A stretch of 64,000 bases of DNA from Ignavibacteriaceae bacterium. GTDB taxonomy: Bacteria; Bacteroidota; Ignavibacteria; Ignavibacteriales; Ignavibacteriaceae. Position 1 is the first letter of the stretch. Each line of letters starts with the position of its first letter. A program made the translations under genes and the position numbers. The stretch lies in assembly GCA_008933765.1 (NCBI GenBank), contig WBUK01000007.1:1-64000 (forward strand). The letters are read 5' to 3'. The notes beneath the pieces are model-generated. The model worked only from the letters and a program-made list of their open reading frames with translations. It searched no databases and was not told where the DNA came from. Below, piece after piece: positions 1 to 9,864 of this stretch.

Positions 1-188
1 ATTAAAGGAGAGAAACAAAAAACTTTTGAACGCTAAATTACTAAGGATGAAGGTGCAGGATTATGCCTGACTTTCTACATTATTTTCAACTGTTAAAATT
101 CTGTTTTCCGCTGAACCAGTACACTATAACAAAATTTAACAATATTTATATATTTTCGTGTTTAAAAATAGGAATTATCGGGTAACGG

Positions 189-1040
189 ATGATCGACTAC
201 TTCTTAACCGCTTCAAAAAACACTTTGCTTCAGGTTATTTTACTTTTTGGAGTAACCGGTTTAATAACCGCTTTGCTTTTCCTCTTTCAATATATGATTG
301 GCGTCGTGTTGTCAAAAACATTCGGCTGGGGAAGTGTTTATCTCACCGGCTGGATTGGTGTTCCCGTGCACGAATTGTCACATGCTTTATTATGTGTGAT
401 TTTCCGGCACAAAATTGTAGAAATTTCGCTTTTCAAACCTGATCCTTATTCGGGGGTGCTCGGTTATGTGTCTCATAATTTCAACCCTAAAAGTTACTTT
501 CAAAATGTAGGAAACTTTTTTATCGGGGTCGCACCTTTATTTGTAGGAAGTATTCTTTTGTATATTGTTTACAACACTTTTTTTGCCGCTTATTCCGCTG
601 CCCCCGTTCACATGGAGTTTGATCTTTCACACCCAATCGATTCAATCACAAATATGATATCAAAAATTATGAATCAGGTTGATCAAAATGCACAAATGTT
701 GAAATCCGCTTTCACCAACCCGGGAATCTGGACGATCATACTTATTTATGTAATGGCATCTATTTCCACACACATTGCTCCAAGTACTACTGATTTAAGA
801 AATGGTCTTCCCGGTTTTGCATTAATTGTTGCAGCTTTATTCATTTACAACCTAATCGTAGGATTGATTGGCTATCCTACCCCCGACCTTCACGGTCTCC
901 TCACAAATTATTTAGCTAAGTTGCAGGGTATCCTCACATTTGGCTTAACCTTAACACTTTATACCTTTGCACTTGTTTATGCTCCCTTAGCCATCTTTCA
1001 TTTAATCGCCTATAGAAAATTCCTAAACCCTTTATATTGA
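189..1040 (+). CDS. Membrane-embedded M50-like metalloprotease homologue
   Basis: This 283-residue polytopic membrane protein carries an HELSH (HExxH) zinc motif near residue 60, just after a hydrophobic segment (GWIGVPVHELSHAL). A second conserved patch near residue 195 (HIAPSTTDLRNG) supplies an Asp that may be the third zinc ligand. This arrangement is seen in M50/site-2-protease-like families, which cleave substrates within the membrane. About five to six hydrophobic segments are visible. The start is the ATG at 189. No substrate or anti-sigma partner lies beside it; the next genes are an unrelated restriction system on the other strand. The family call rests on two motifs only, so activity is uncertain. 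Confidence 0.6.
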   Translation: MIDYFLTASKNTLLQVILLFGVTGLITALLFLFQYMIGVVLSKTFGWGSVYLTGWIGVPVHELSHALLCVIFRHKIVEISLFKPDPYSGVLGYVSHNFNPKSYFQNVGNFFIGVAPLFVGSILLYIVYNTFFAAYSAAPVHMEFDLSHPIDSITNMISKIMNQVDQNAQMLKSAFTNPGIWTIILIYVMASISTHIAPSTTDLRNGLPGFALIVAALFIYNLIVGLIGYPTPDLHGLLTNYLAKLQGILTFGLTLTLYTFALVYAPLAIFHLIAYRKFLNPLY

Positions 1041-1117
1041 AAGTGTTATGTCATTGTTTTATAAAATTTTTCTATTTACCAATTTGGTTCCTCCTCTTCC
1101 TCATAACCGTCTGTTTC

Positions 1118-2224
1118 TCATTCTTCATAGTTAAATTCTATTTTACTTTGAATGAGGATTTCATCTAAAATTTCGCTAAGGTAACCTGCTGACTTAGCAT
1201 GTTCAAATTTTGAAATTAAGTTGGGTATATTAATTATTTCTTCAATACAGTCCATATATTTTTCAACTATGGCTTCTATTCCATATTGAGCTTTAGCTTT
1301 ACTACGAATTTTTTCAGATATTTCAGTTATTTCATCATTCGATTTTATAACAAAAGTAATAGGAAATTTTTCAACTTTATCGATATCTAGAAAATATTTT
1401 TTAAAGTCTAAAGTTTCAGTAACCTGAAAAAACCTGCCGAGGGGTTTCATAACAAAATCGATTCCTCCGTCGTTAGCGTTAGTTCTACCAGTTTTATATA
1501 ATGTCAAATTCTTTTCAGTTATGGTTGCTTTGCTCTCCCCAATGAAGATAGTAATATCGTGGTAAAAAAATTTCAGAATGCTATAGCTAACAATTTCAAA
1601 TACTCTCGCATCCACATTAGGCGCCAATTGTTCAAGAATAAAATTGCTTATATCATCGGATTCTAAATTTTTAATTAATTTTAAATTTTCACATAATTTA
1701 ATGAATTCGTCAAACATTTTCTTTTTTGCTTCCACATAAGCATCTATGATTTTCACTATAGAAGAAGCAATATTATGTTCATTCTGACCAATACTAATTT
1801 TTAAAAGTGACTCGTTAACCCAATATTTTTTTGATTTAGTATCCCGAATAACCGGTAAAACATCAGTTGTTGGAAAATATTTTTTGTAATCCTCATTTAG
1901 TCGGTGATTAAGAATATGATTTTGGAGTTTACTTCCAAAAGGAAGTTCTCGCATTCGTTTAAGTAAATTAGTAAAATTCGCTCCCGAATATTCCCCGTAA
2001 TTATTATTTTTATGAAAATCTTTTTGAATATAATCTTCTATTAATGCATAGATAGCATAAAGATTTCCAAAACTTGGACGAGATTTTGAGCCTCGATTGG
2101 CTGCAACGGATTTGATATTGATATATTGGAGAAGTTCACTGGTACTAAAAATTTTTTGAGCATCAGAATCAAAATCATCAGTCAATATTTCAATTATAAC
2201 AGATGTAAATGGATGTTCAACCAT
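1118..2224 (-). CDS. Putative type II restriction endonuclease, partner of the YhdJ-like methylase
   Basis: A 368-residue soluble protein encoded directly downstream of a DNA adenine methylase. I chose the ATG at 2224, which overlaps the methylase stop by 8 bp and has a GGGGAAA Shine-Dalgarno; a TTG start at 2236 would add four residues. Residues about 252-270 read DGGID followed, after a short loop, by QVTE. This resembles a PD-(D/E)XK nuclease core with the usual Lys replaced, as in D-ExE enzymes. A conserved-looking RVFE lies about 45 residues before it. I recognise no closer family. The role is inferred from methylase coupling. The gene looks more AT-rich than its neighbours, fitting horizontal acquisition. 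Confidence 0.6.
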   Translation of the reverse strand: MVEHPFTSVIIEILTDDFDSDAQKIFSTSELLQYINIKSVAANRGSKSRPSFGNLYAIYALIEDYIQKDFHKNNNYGEYSGANFTNLLKRMRELPFGSKLQNHILNHRLNEDYKKYFPTTDVLPVIRDTKSKKYWVNESLLKISIGQNEHNIASSIVKIIDAYVEAKKKMFDEFIKLCENLKLIKNLESDDISNFILEQLAPNVDARVFEIVSYSILKFFYHDITIFIGESKATITEKNLTLYKTGRTNANDGGIDFVMKPLGRFFQVTETLDFKKYFLDIDKVEKFPITFVIKSNDEITEISEKIRSKAKAQYGIEAIVEKYMDCIEEIINIPNLISKFEHAKSAGYLSEILDEILIQSKIEFNYEE

Positions 2225-3074
2225 CTGTTTCCCCAAATAATGAGGGTGTTATTACAGTTGATTTTTGTTTTACGAATTTTTTTAACTTATTGTTTTTTAA
2301 AGAGCTTTCTATCATTTTTAATCTTCTCAAACCAATTTTGACATAATCTTCATTAATTTCGATACCGATAGATTTTCTGTTGAGCAATTTTGCAACATAA
2401 GAGGTGGTAAAAGTACCTGAGAAAGGGTCCAAAATCACATCTCCGGGATTTGAACTTGCCTTGATAATTCTTTCCAAAAGGGCAACCGGTTTTTGAGTGG
2501 GGTGTTCTTCGTACTCATTCATTTTATATCTTACTCGTACAAAATTCCAAACATTACCGGGTACCTTTTGGGAGCTGTAAACTTTCGGAATAGGTTTTCT
2601 GTAATCTATCAGTTTGCGAGTTGCACCCGTTTTTGCTTCAACAAGTATTTTGTCAGAATTAAAAGTGTAGTTCTTAGGGTTTTTCACACCGAATAAAATT
2701 GGTTCGTACATTGAACCATAATACTTCTTCGCTTGTACACCTGAACTATCATAAGCCCAAACAATGCGAGAAAGAATTTTTATTTTACCCCGTAAATAAA
2801 TATCAAAATAAGGCATGAATTGGGTGGAAGTCATAATATAGATGCTACCGGTGGGTTTAAGTTTTTTCAGGCAAAGGTCTATCCATGAATAGCACCAATT
2901 TAGATACTCTTCATCAGTCCGCCATTTATCCTTAAATCCGTTGAAATTCTTGCCGATGTTATACGGCGGATCAACGAAAATTAAATCGATCGATTCGTCC
3001 AGAATTTTCTCAGCGAGAACCTCTAAAGCGTCTCCTAGGTAAATTCTATGTTCTTGGTGTCGAAATTCTTGCAT
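2217..3074 (-). CDS. DNA adenine-N6 methyltransferase, YhdJ-like (predicted ATGCAT)
   Basis: This 285-residue enzyme transfers a methyl group from SAM to adenine in DNA. Motif IV (DPPYNIGK) is near residue 35 and the SAM-binding DPFSGTF is near residue 218, giving the beta-class order. Long blocks match what I recall of E. coli YhdJ: SRIVWAYDSSGVQAKK, YGSMYEPIL, LVEAKTG, QKVPGNVW, HPTQKP and IGIEINEDYVKIGLRRL. YhdJ methylates ATGCAT, so the same target is likely here. Unlike the E. coli orphan, this gene is translationally coupled to a candidate endonuclease and probably protects the host from it. The C-terminal 40 residues are Lys-rich and diverge from YhdJ. Confidence 0.9.
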   Translation of the reverse strand: MQEFRHQEHRIYLGDALEVLAEKILDESIDLIFVDPPYNIGKNFNGFKDKWRTDEEYLNWCYSWIDLCLKKLKPTGSIYIMTSTQFMPYFDIYLRGKIKILSRIVWAYDSSGVQAKKYYGSMYEPILFGVKNPKNYTFNSDKILVEAKTGATRKLIDYRKPIPKVYSSQKVPGNVWNFVRVRYKMNEYEEHPTQKPVALLERIIKASSNPGDVILDPFSGTFTTSYVAKLLNRKSIGIEINEDYVKIGLRRLKMIESSLKNNKLKKFVKQKSTVITPSLFGETDG

Positions 3075-3215
3075 AATCAGAGCAACGCTATCTCAAAATG
3101 ATGGTAATTTTATACTCAATATAACCGATTTTTGCGAAATTTAATACTAACCTTTTTTCAGCCTTTGCAAAGCTAACTAAAACAAATAAAATCCAAAAAT
3201 TAATTCACTCCTCAA

Positions 3216-4502
3216 CTAATGAGAATAAAGAACCTCAAAGTGGGCTTTTATGGTTTTTTCTATGTCGGTGTTAGTTAGGGCGGTGCTTAGGAACCATGAC
3301 TCAAACTGTGCGGGTGGGAGGTAAATCCCCCGTTCGAGCATGCCGTGGAAAAACTTTCCGAACAGAGTGGTGTCTGACTTAACGGCTGTATCAAAATCGT
3401 AAACGGGCTGTTCGGTGAAAAACAAACTTATCATCGAACCGATTCTGTTAATTCTATATGACTTACCAAGTTTCGCATGATTTTCCCTGAAACCGGCTTC
3501 CAACGCATCAGCTTTGTCTTCAAGTTCCTGATAAATCCCGGGATTTTCTTTGATATGGCTGAGAGCTGCATAACCCGCAGCCATCGCCAAAGGGTTACCG
3601 CTAAGTGTGCCTGCCTGGTAAACCGGACCCAATGGCGCTAATTTTTCCATTATCTCTCTTTTTCCGCCGAAAGCGCCAACGGGTAACCCACCACCAATAA
3701 TTTTACCAAAAGTTGTCATGTCAGGTTTAATGCCAAAAACTTCCTGAGCCCCTCCTTTTGCGAGTCGAAACCCGGTCATCACCTCATCAAAAATGAAAAC
3801 GATCCCCTCTTCAGTACACAATTGACGCAACCCATTGATGAAATCTTCCGTTGGTATAACAACACCCATATTCCCAACCACCGGTTCTATAATTAAAGCA
3901 GCAATTTGATTTCTGTTTCTTGCGACAAGCTCCCGGACATTTTCCAAATCGTTGTAACGCGCAATCAAAGTGTCGGAAGCAGTGCCCTTAGTTACGCCGG
4001 GGCTGTTTGGTTCGCCAAGTGTTAGAGCTCCACTTCCCGCTTTTATTAGAAAGAAATCAGCGTGCCCGTGATAACAACCTTCAAATTTTATAATTTTGTC
4101 TCTACCGGTGAACCCACGGGCAACACGAACCGCACTCATGGTGGCTTCGGTACCGGAGTTAACCATCCGCACCATTTCAACGGAAGGAACCAAAGAAGAA
4201 ATCAACCGAGCCATTTTAACTTCCATTTCAGTTGGTGCGCCGAAACTGGAACCGTTCTGAAGTGCTGCAGCAACTGCCTCTTTAATGAAGGGTGGGTTGT
4301 GCCCGAAAATGTGGGGGCCCCAGCTTCCGATATAATCGATGTATTCGTTGCCGTCAACATCAAAAAGTTTAGAGCCTTCGCCCCGCTCCATAAAAATCGG
4401 GTTGCCGCCAACCGATTTAAAAGCCCTTACGGGCGAATTTACCCCTCCGGGAATAAATTTTTTACCTTCCTTAAACAGGATTTCACTCTTTTTAATCTCC
4501 AT
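3216..4502 (-). CDS. hemL: Glutamate-1-semialdehyde 2,1-aminomutase
   Basis: This PLP enzyme moves the amino group of glutamate-1-semialdehyde to make 5-aminolevulinate, the C5 route to haem. The 428-residue length is normal for the family. Visible motifs are VNSGTEATMSAVRVARG, CYHGHAD, IFDEVMTGFR and the PLP-lysine region TTFGKIIGGGLPVGAFGG. The first start in frame is a TTG at 4505, but the ATG at 4502 matches the usual N-terminus and has an AAAGG upstream. It lies downstream of hemB on the same strand, so the two form a tetrapyrrole operon. The 170-bp spacer between them is filled by a 72-bp tandem repeat. Confidence 0.96.
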   Translation of the reverse strand: MEIKKSEILFKEGKKFIPGGVNSPVRAFKSVGGNPIFMERGEGSKLFDVDGNEYIDYIGSWGPHIFGHNPPFIKEAVAAALQNGSSFGAPTEMEVKMARLISSLVPSVEMVRMVNSGTEATMSAVRVARGFTGRDKIIKFEGCYHGHADFFLIKAGSGALTLGEPNSPGVTKGTASDTLIARYNDLENVRELVARNRNQIAALIIEPVVGNMGVVIPTEDFINGLRQLCTEEGIVFIFDEVMTGFRLAKGGAQEVFGIKPDMTTFGKIIGGGLPVGAFGGKREIMEKLAPLGPVYQAGTLSGNPLAMAAGYAALSHIKENPGIYQELEDKADALEAGFRENHAKLGKSYRINRIGSMISLFFTEQPVYDFDTAVKSDTTLFGKFFHGMLERGIYLPPAQFESWFLSTALTNTDIEKTIKAHFEVLYSH

Positions 4503-4514
4503 CAAAATTGCCTT

Positions 4515-4680
4515 TCAAACTTTACTTGCTTTATTCTTTTCTCAACACTCTTTAACTATGGAACTTCACAAATTTCAAGCATTTATTCAAACTTTACTTG
4601 CTTTATTCTTTTCTCAACACTCTTTAACTATGGAACTTCACAAATTTCAAGCATTTATTCAAACTTTACCTGCTATTTGT
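4515..4680 (-). repeat. 72-bp tandem duplication after hemB
   Basis: Two essentially identical 72-bp units (4515-4586 and 4587-4658) are followed by a third, diverged start of the unit that runs into the last codons of hemB (4659 to about 4680). Read on the minus strand, the units resemble the hemB 3' end (the GTAAAGTTTGAATAAATGC stretch is shared) with changes around the stop. They fill the hemB-hemL spacer. Short reading frames through them on the plus strand come from the 72-bp (24-codon) period and are not genes. Confidence 0.9.
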
Positions 4681-5656
4681 CTCTTTCAAGAACTTTTACC
4701 ACATCTTTGGCAAAATATGTTAAAATCATATCTGCACCCGCCCGTTTAATTGAAACGAGAGACTCCATCATCACCCTTTCTTCATCAATCCAATCCATTT
4801 TACCGGCGGCTTTAATCATTGCGTACTCACCGGAGACTTGATATGCAGCCATTGGCATACCTGTTGCATCTTTAACACGACGAATAATATCTAAGTAGGC
4901 ACCTGCCGGTTTAACCATAATAATATCCGCACCTTCTTCCACATCGCTAAAGGCTTCCCGAAGGGCTTCATCACTGTTGGCAACATCCATCTGGTGCGAT
5001 CGCCTGTCTCCGAAAGCAGGAGTGGAATCGGCAGCATCACGGAAAGGACCGTAATAACCGGAAGCATATTTAACAGCATAACTTAAAACCGGAATGTTGC
5101 GAAAGCCGTTTTCATCCAGTCCCCGTCTGATTGCAGCAACTCTGCCATCCATCATATCTGAAGGCGCGATAATATCCGCACCAGCTTTTGCGTGTGAAAC
5201 GGCTTCTTTAACCAACAGTTCCACTGTTTCGTCGTTCAAAATTTCTTCACCATGAAGAACGCCGCAATGCCCATGAGAAGTGTATTCGCACAAACAGACA
5301 TCTGTAATCACGAGTAAATTCTTCACTTCGGCTTTAATTGCTCTGATTGCCCGCTGAATTATTCCCGTTTCCGAATAAGCGTCGGAGCCTACTTCATCCT
5401 TTTCTTCCGGAATACCAAAAAGAATAACCGCCGGAATTCCCATAGCCGCAACTTCAGCGCATTCATTAACTAAATTATCTATTGAAAACCTGAATACTCC
5501 CGGCATCGAACGGATTTCTTCCTTCACATTCACGCCATAAGTAACAAAAAGTGGGTAAATTAAATCGTTTTTTGTAAGGGAGGTTTCGCGTACAAGATCG
5601 CGCACCAAAGGATTGTAACGAAGTCTTCTGAGCCTTTTCACCGGAAAATCTGCCAT
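4673..5656 (-). CDS. hemB: Delta-aminolevulinic acid dehydratase (porphobilinogen synthase)
   Basis: This cytosolic enzyme condenses two 5-aminolevulinates into porphobilinogen. The protein is 327 residues, the normal size. It begins with the family-typical [18 protein letters not shown]. The metal-binding region around residues 120-130 reads [14 protein letters not shown], the zinc-type Cys-rich form. The Schiff-base region [10 protein letters not shown] carries the active-site Lys and a second Lys lies in the AVKYAS segment. A strong AGGAG precedes the ATG at 5656. It is the first gene of the hemB-hemL pair. The 3' end is the source of the downstream tandem duplication. Confidence 0.97.
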   Translation of the reverse strand: MADFPVKRLRRLRYNPLVRDLVRETSLTKNDLIYPLFVTYGVNVKEEIRSMPGVFRFSIDNLVNECAEVAAMGIPAVILFGIPEEKDEVGSDAYSETGIIQRAIRAIKAEVKNLLVITDVCLCEYTSHGHCGVLHGEEILNDETVELLVKEAVSHAKAGADIIAPSDMMDGRVAAIRRGLDENGFRNIPVLSYAVKYASGYYGPFRDAADSTPAFGDRRSHQMDVANSDEALREAFSDVEEGADIIMVKPAGAYLDIIRRVKDATGMPMAAYQVSGEYAMIKAAGKMDWIDEERVMMESLVSIKRAGADMILTYFAKDVVKVLERDK

Positions 5657-5752
5657 TTGAGTTGCTCCTGATTGGAAATTTTCAAAATCAAAAAATTAAT
5701 GACTGTAAATTTACAATCTTGGCAGGCTGAAAGAAAACTAAAAGGAAATGCT

Positions 5753-6271
5753 CTAATCGAAAAAGATTACTTTATCCATTATTATATTATCAACCGTTGT
5801 TGTAATCCAGGTGAAAGGTTCACGACGAATTTCAACAAAGCCCTGCTTTTTGTACCATTCGATACTTTTTTTGTTAACCGCCATTACGCCGAGAGTAATT
5901 TTTTCAAAACGGTACTCCCTTGCGATTCTGCACCCCTGATCTAACAAAAGTTTTCCGGCTCCCTTTCCCTGAAGATGTGGTTTAACATAAATTGAGATGA
6001 GATGGAAAATATCGTTATCATCGTCCCGTTTCAGGCGCATCCATCCGATAATATTTCCCGATTGAATTGCTACAAAACAATTTTCACGATCCTCATTTAA
6101 AATATCCGCAAGATTCTTTTCACAGTAAACAGTATCTAAATAGGTATCTAATTCCTCAATTGAAACATTTTTGCCGTAAGTATCGTGCCAGGTTTCCCGC
6201 AATAATTCACGAACCTCGGGAAGATCTTTTTTTTCGGCGATTCGGATTAGAATAGTGTCGTCTTGTAACAT
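5753..6271 (-). CDS. GNAT-family N-acetyltransferase
   Basis: A GNAT acetyltransferase of about 172 residues, probably acetylating a small molecule or a protein N-terminus; the substrate is unknown. The acetyl-CoA pyrophosphate loop motif is visible as HLQGKGAGKLLLDQG, preceded by the beta-4 strand HLISIYVKP and followed by LGVMAVNKKSIEWYKKQGF, the usual C-terminal GNAT signature. The frame opens at 6313, but the Met at 6271 (MLQDDTILIRIAEKKD) fits the family N-terminus better. It lies between hemB and citrate synthase on the same strand and is separated from the latter by a terminator, so it is probably transcribed on its own. Confidence 0.85.
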   Translation of the reverse strand: MLQDDTILIRIAEKKDLPEVRELLRETWHDTYGKNVSIEELDTYLDTVYCEKNLADILNEDRENCFVAIQSGNIIGWMRLKRDDDNDIFHLISIYVKPHLQGKGAGKLLLDQGCRIAREYRFEKITLGVMAVNKKSIEWYKKQGFVEIRREPFTWITTTVDNIIMDKVIFFD

Positions 6272-6382
6272 AAAATCTCTTAATTTCTTATCAAATAATT
6301 TTCCGTTTAGCAATATATGAAATTCTTAGTTACCGAAAAACGGTCAACAGCTACTAAAGTAGCCCAAATGCTCATAAAAACG

Positions 6383-6410
6383 AAAAAGCCCCTTAATTTC
6401 GGGGCTTTTT
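6383..6410 (-). terminator. Rho-independent terminator after citrate synthase
   Basis: A perfect 10-bp inverted repeat, AAAAAGCCCC / GGGGCTTTTT, with an 8-nt loop. The T/A runs on both sides make it work in either direction. Given the minus-strand genes on both sides, it most likely ends the citrate synthase transcript. Confidence 0.85.
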
Positions 6411-6518
6411 TCGAAGTTTTCCGGTTTCACATTTCATTTTACCTGCGTGAAATTACATGAACACATAAATAACAGTTTATACATGAAGATATAAAAACTT
6501 GATCGCCAAATAGTTAAA

Positions 6519-7799
6519 TCACTTAATAACCTGGCTTTTTAGCCATGAAGTGGTAACTGATTTTGGTCGTACTATCGGTGTTCCAACCGCACGGTTCATT
6601 ACCGCCTGAGCAGTAAGACCCATCGAGCGCGAAAGCGCAAACATAACGGTATAGTAAGAAAATTCGGTTATACCATAGTGATACAACATCGAGCCTGAAA
6701 TTGCGTCAACATTGGGCCATGGGTTTTGTATTTTTGGAATTTTCTTAAGAATATCCGGCACCACTTCATAAATATGGTAAACAGTCTTGAACAACGGATC
6801 TTCCGGGAAGTGAACTTTACCAAAATTGTAGAAAGCCGTGAAACGGGGGTCAACTACGCGTAAAACTGCGTGACCATATCCCGGAATCACCTGACCGGCG
6901 GCAAGTGTTTCATTAACCTCTTGAGCAATTTCTTCTTTGGTCGGTGTTCCGTTGAACTTTTTCATCACATCAAGCAACCATTTTAGGGCTTCCTGATTCG
7001 CCAATCCGTGAAGGGGACCAGCCAAACCGTTGAAACCGGCCGAAACAGAATAATAGAGATCGGAAAGTGCCGAATTAACCACCGATGAAGTGAACGCACT
7101 TACATTCCCCCCCTCGTGGTCTGAGTGTGCAACTAAGAAAAGTTTAATCAGCGAGAGGAACTCATCGCCTGGGGCTTCAATACCCAACATGTGCACAAAA
7201 TCTTCTGCAAGGCGCATATCAGGGTCAGGTTGAATTAACTCTCCCTTGTTGAAACGAATCCTGTAAATTGCCGCAGCAATCGACGGAAGTTTTGCAACAA
7301 TATTTAATGCATCATCAAGTGTACAGCGCCAAAAGTCTGTTTTATTAATACCTTTTTCATAGTTGGTCGCAAAACATGATTCTTTTTGCATCGAAAGCAC
7401 AGCCATCGAAAGCATCGTCATCGGGTGAGAGTCTTTCGGCATTGCTTTTAAAATGTCCCAAACATAGTGAGGAACGAATTTTCTGATCTTCAGAGCGATT
7501 TGAAATTCCTCGTATTCTTCTTTCGTGGGAAGTTCCCCCGTCAGAAGAAGATAAAAAATCTCAACACCGTTTAAATCAGTAAGGTCTTTCATGGGAATAC
7601 CGCGGATTATCAGCCCCTGATCTTTCGGAACAACAGAAGTGTCGCACCATAATCCGTTTACGCCCCGAAGCCCGCCCATAACTTGGTTGATGGTAACATC
7701 AGAAACTTTGTGCTCGCCGTGCTCTTTTACAAAAGCAGCCATATCCGAACGCCAAAGCGCCACCTTTTCTTCCATTTTATCAAATATACTTGCAGCCAT
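6519..7799 (-). CDS. gltA: Citrate synthase, eukaryote-like (type I) form
   Basis: This enzyme condenses acetyl-CoA and oxaloacetate to citrate, the entry step of the TCA cycle. At 426 residues it resembles the mitochondrial-type homodimeric synthases rather than E. coli-type GltA. Active-site regions are SAHSDHEGGN-like (VAHSDHEGGN), GPLHGLANQE (His), GYGHAVLRVVDPR (His and Arg) and PNVDAISG (Asp). The start is the ATG at 7799. It is followed by its own terminator and is monocistronic. Together with the 2-oxoglutarate dehydrogenase at the window end it supports an oxidative TCA cycle. Confidence 0.95.
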   Translation of the reverse strand: MAASIFDKMEEKVALWRSDMAAFVKEHGEHKVSDVTINQVMGGLRGVNGLWCDTSVVPKDQGLIIRGIPMKDLTDLNGVEIFYLLLTGELPTKEEYEEFQIALKIRKFVPHYVWDILKAMPKDSHPMTMLSMAVLSMQKESCFATNYEKGINKTDFWRCTLDDALNIVAKLPSIAAAIYRIRFNKGELIQPDPDMRLAEDFVHMLGIEAPGDEFLSLIKLFLVAHSDHEGGNVSAFTSSVVNSALSDLYYSVSAGFNGLAGPLHGLANQEALKWLLDVMKKFNGTPTKEEIAQEVNETLAAGQVIPGYGHAVLRVVDPRFTAFYNFGKVHFPEDPLFKTVYHIYEVVPDILKKIPKIQNPWPNVDAISGSMLYHYGITEFSYYTVMFALSRSMGLTAQAVMNRAVGTPIVRPKSVTTSWLKSQVIK

Positions 7800-7911
7800 A
7801 TCTTATCCGGGTTTTTGTTAAATATTTGTTATTAAAACAAATAAAAAAAATTACTTACTCAAAAATAAAAAAAAGGTGATCAATTCTTTTCCTGAATTGA
7901 CCACCGGAAAA

Positions 7912-9813
7912 TTATTTAATTATCGTGTAAGACCTCGTGAAAGTATCCAGCACGGAATTTAACTCTTTGACGAGCACGAACGGGTCTTTAAGATCGCCCG
8001 AACCTAACTCAGCCGAAAGGTAAAGCAAATTTACTACTCGTGGTATCACGGGTGAATTTTTATCACCTCTGTAGATAATCAACAGGTTCCGGATTACGGG
8101 GTTGTTTTTGTTGATCTCCAACGCTTTTTCACCGCCGAAACCCTCAAACATGGGGCCCGCACCTTTCATCATACGACGGAAAGAAGATGAATACATCTCA
8201 TTTTCTGTCGTAAGCCAAACTGCGTGCTCACTCAATCGGTTTGAAATTTTTACCTCTTTAACCTTATCACCGAGAATCTCTTTCATTTTGCCGGCAAGTT
8301 CGGTAAGAAGTTTTTCATCCGATTTATTCAGTTTTGGAAGCTCAGACTCTTTATTTTTAACATCCACAAATGAATCGAGTTTACTTATGTCAGCTTTTTC
8401 TACTGATACAAGATCGTAATCACCATATTTACCGATCATTGAAAGTGCATACTCGTCAACAGGGTCATAAAGAAACAGAACATCCAAACCTTTTTTCTTG
8501 AAAATTTCAACCGCCGGGTCAGCTGCAAGCGATTCCCTTGAGTTACCAAGCGCATAATAGAACTCTTTCTGTTCAGCTTTCAAAGATTCTTTGTAGTCTG
8601 TCAAAGAAATCATTTTTCCTGCTTCGTTATTTAACGATTCGAACCGAAGAAGTTCTAAATACTGCTCGCGGTTGTTCTGATCGTTAAACCCAAGTTTAAT
8701 GTACTTACCGTGCTGTTCATAGATTCTTTTATATTGTTCCGGGTCATTTTTTGCACGGTTGTTCAGGTCTTTAAGAACGGCTTTAGTAACTTCTTTCGCA
8801 ATCTTACCGAAAATTGCATTTTCCTGAAGTGTCTCCCTCGAAACATTCAACGGCAGATCTTCAGAATCCACAACACCTTTAACAAAACTTAAAAATTCAG
8901 GCAATAAGTCTTTTGACTGATGCTGAATCAGTACCTTTCGCACATAAAGATCAAGCCCGTAGTTATCACGATTCATTCCGAAAAAATCATAGTTTTGTTT
9001 CGGTATAAATAACAACGCATTAAACTGAATTGGAGCATCAACACTCAGGTGAATATGGCACTCGGGGTCAGTAAAACCATGACTTACAAATTTGTAAAAT
9101 TCGTTGTATTGTTCCGGTTTAATGTTCGATTTTGGTTCTTTCCACAGAGCGGTTATAGTGTTAACCTTCTCGGCAGCAAGATAAATAGGGTAAGAAATAA
9201 ACCCTGAATGTTTTTTTATTATTCCTTCTAATTTTTGCTTATCAGCGTATTCATCGGCATCTTCTTTAAGGTAAATTTCAATTGAAGTTCCTCTGTTAAC
9301 TTCATCCACCACTTCGGTGATTGTAAAATCACCTTTTCCGGTTGATTTCCAAATATACCCTTGCTCCGATGGGATATATGACCTTGTTTTGATCTTTACT
9401 TCCTCAGCCACCATGAAAACTGAATAGAACCCAACGCCGAAGCGCCCTATTATTTCTTTTGCGTCGGCATCGCCGGCTTTAATTGCTTTAATAAACTCAG
9501 AACTGCCCGATTTTGCAATAGTTCCGATATTTTTAATAAGTTCTTCTTTCGTCATCCCTATGCCGGTATCGGTGATTACCAACATTTTGGCATCTTTATC
9601 AAACGAAATTTTAATCTCAAGCGGAAGGTCTTTCTGAGCGTATTCCTCCCCTCTTAGAGAAAGAATCCGAAGTTTATCTAATGCGTCCGAAGCGTTTGAG
9701 ATCAACTCTCTTAAAAAAATCTCACGGCTGCTATAGAGCGAGTGGACCAGAATATCGAGCAACTGATTGATTTCTGCCTGAAAAGAAAATTTTTCCTGCG
9801 CTTTGGTTTCCAA
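7912..9813 (-). CDS. htpG: Molecular chaperone HtpG (Hsp90)
   Basis: A cytosolic ATP-dependent chaperone of 633 residues, the typical bacterial Hsp90 length without the charged linker. The N-terminal GHKL ATPase is clear: REIFLRELISNASDALDK holds the Glu and Asn, then DTGIGMT and IGRFGVGFYS. The middle domain includes the catalytic-loop segment NVSRETLQEN, and the C-terminal dimerisation domain ends the protein. Translation appears to start at a TTG at 9813, preceded by GGACAAAAGG. A divergent promoter region shared with the next gene carries a TATATTTG element on this strand. Confidence 0.97.
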   Translation of the reverse strand: METKAQEKFSFQAEINQLLDILVHSLYSSREIFLRELISNASDALDKLRILSLRGEEYAQKDLPLEIKISFDKDAKMLVITDTGIGMTKEELIKNIGTIAKSGSSEFIKAIKAGDADAKEIIGRFGVGFYSVFMVAEEVKIKTRSYIPSEQGYIWKSTGKGDFTITEVVDEVNRGTSIEIYLKEDADEYADKQKLEGIIKKHSGFISYPIYLAAEKVNTITALWKEPKSNIKPEQYNEFYKFVSHGFTDPECHIHLSVDAPIQFNALLFIPKQNYDFFGMNRDNYGLDLYVRKVLIQHQSKDLLPEFLSFVKGVVDSEDLPLNVSRETLQENAIFGKIAKEVTKAVLKDLNNRAKNDPEQYKRIYEQHGKYIKLGFNDQNNREQYLELLRFESLNNEAGKMISLTDYKESLKAEQKEFYYALGNSRESLAADPAVEIFKKKGLDVLFLYDPVDEYALSMIGKYGDYDLVSVEKADISKLDSFVDVKNKESELPKLNKSDEKLLTELAGKMKEILGDKVKEVKISNRLSEHAVWLTTENEMYSSSFRRMMKGAGPMFEGFGGEKALEINKNNPVIRNLLIIYRGDKNSPVIPRVVNLLYLSAELGSGDLKDPFVLVKELNSVLDTFTRSYTIIK

Positions 9814-9864
9814 TTCCTTTTGTCCTTTCTAATAGGTTTAATTGCTAATAGTGATAGAATTTCA

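Noticed and set aside
158-442. 94-codon frame at the window start
   Set aside because: Overlaps the membrane metalloprotease gene in another frame and has no family features.
4339-4841. Plus-strand reading frames with repeated TLLALFFSQHSLTMELH
   Set aside because: Produced by the 72-bp repeat, whose length is a multiple of three, on the strand opposite hemL and hemB.
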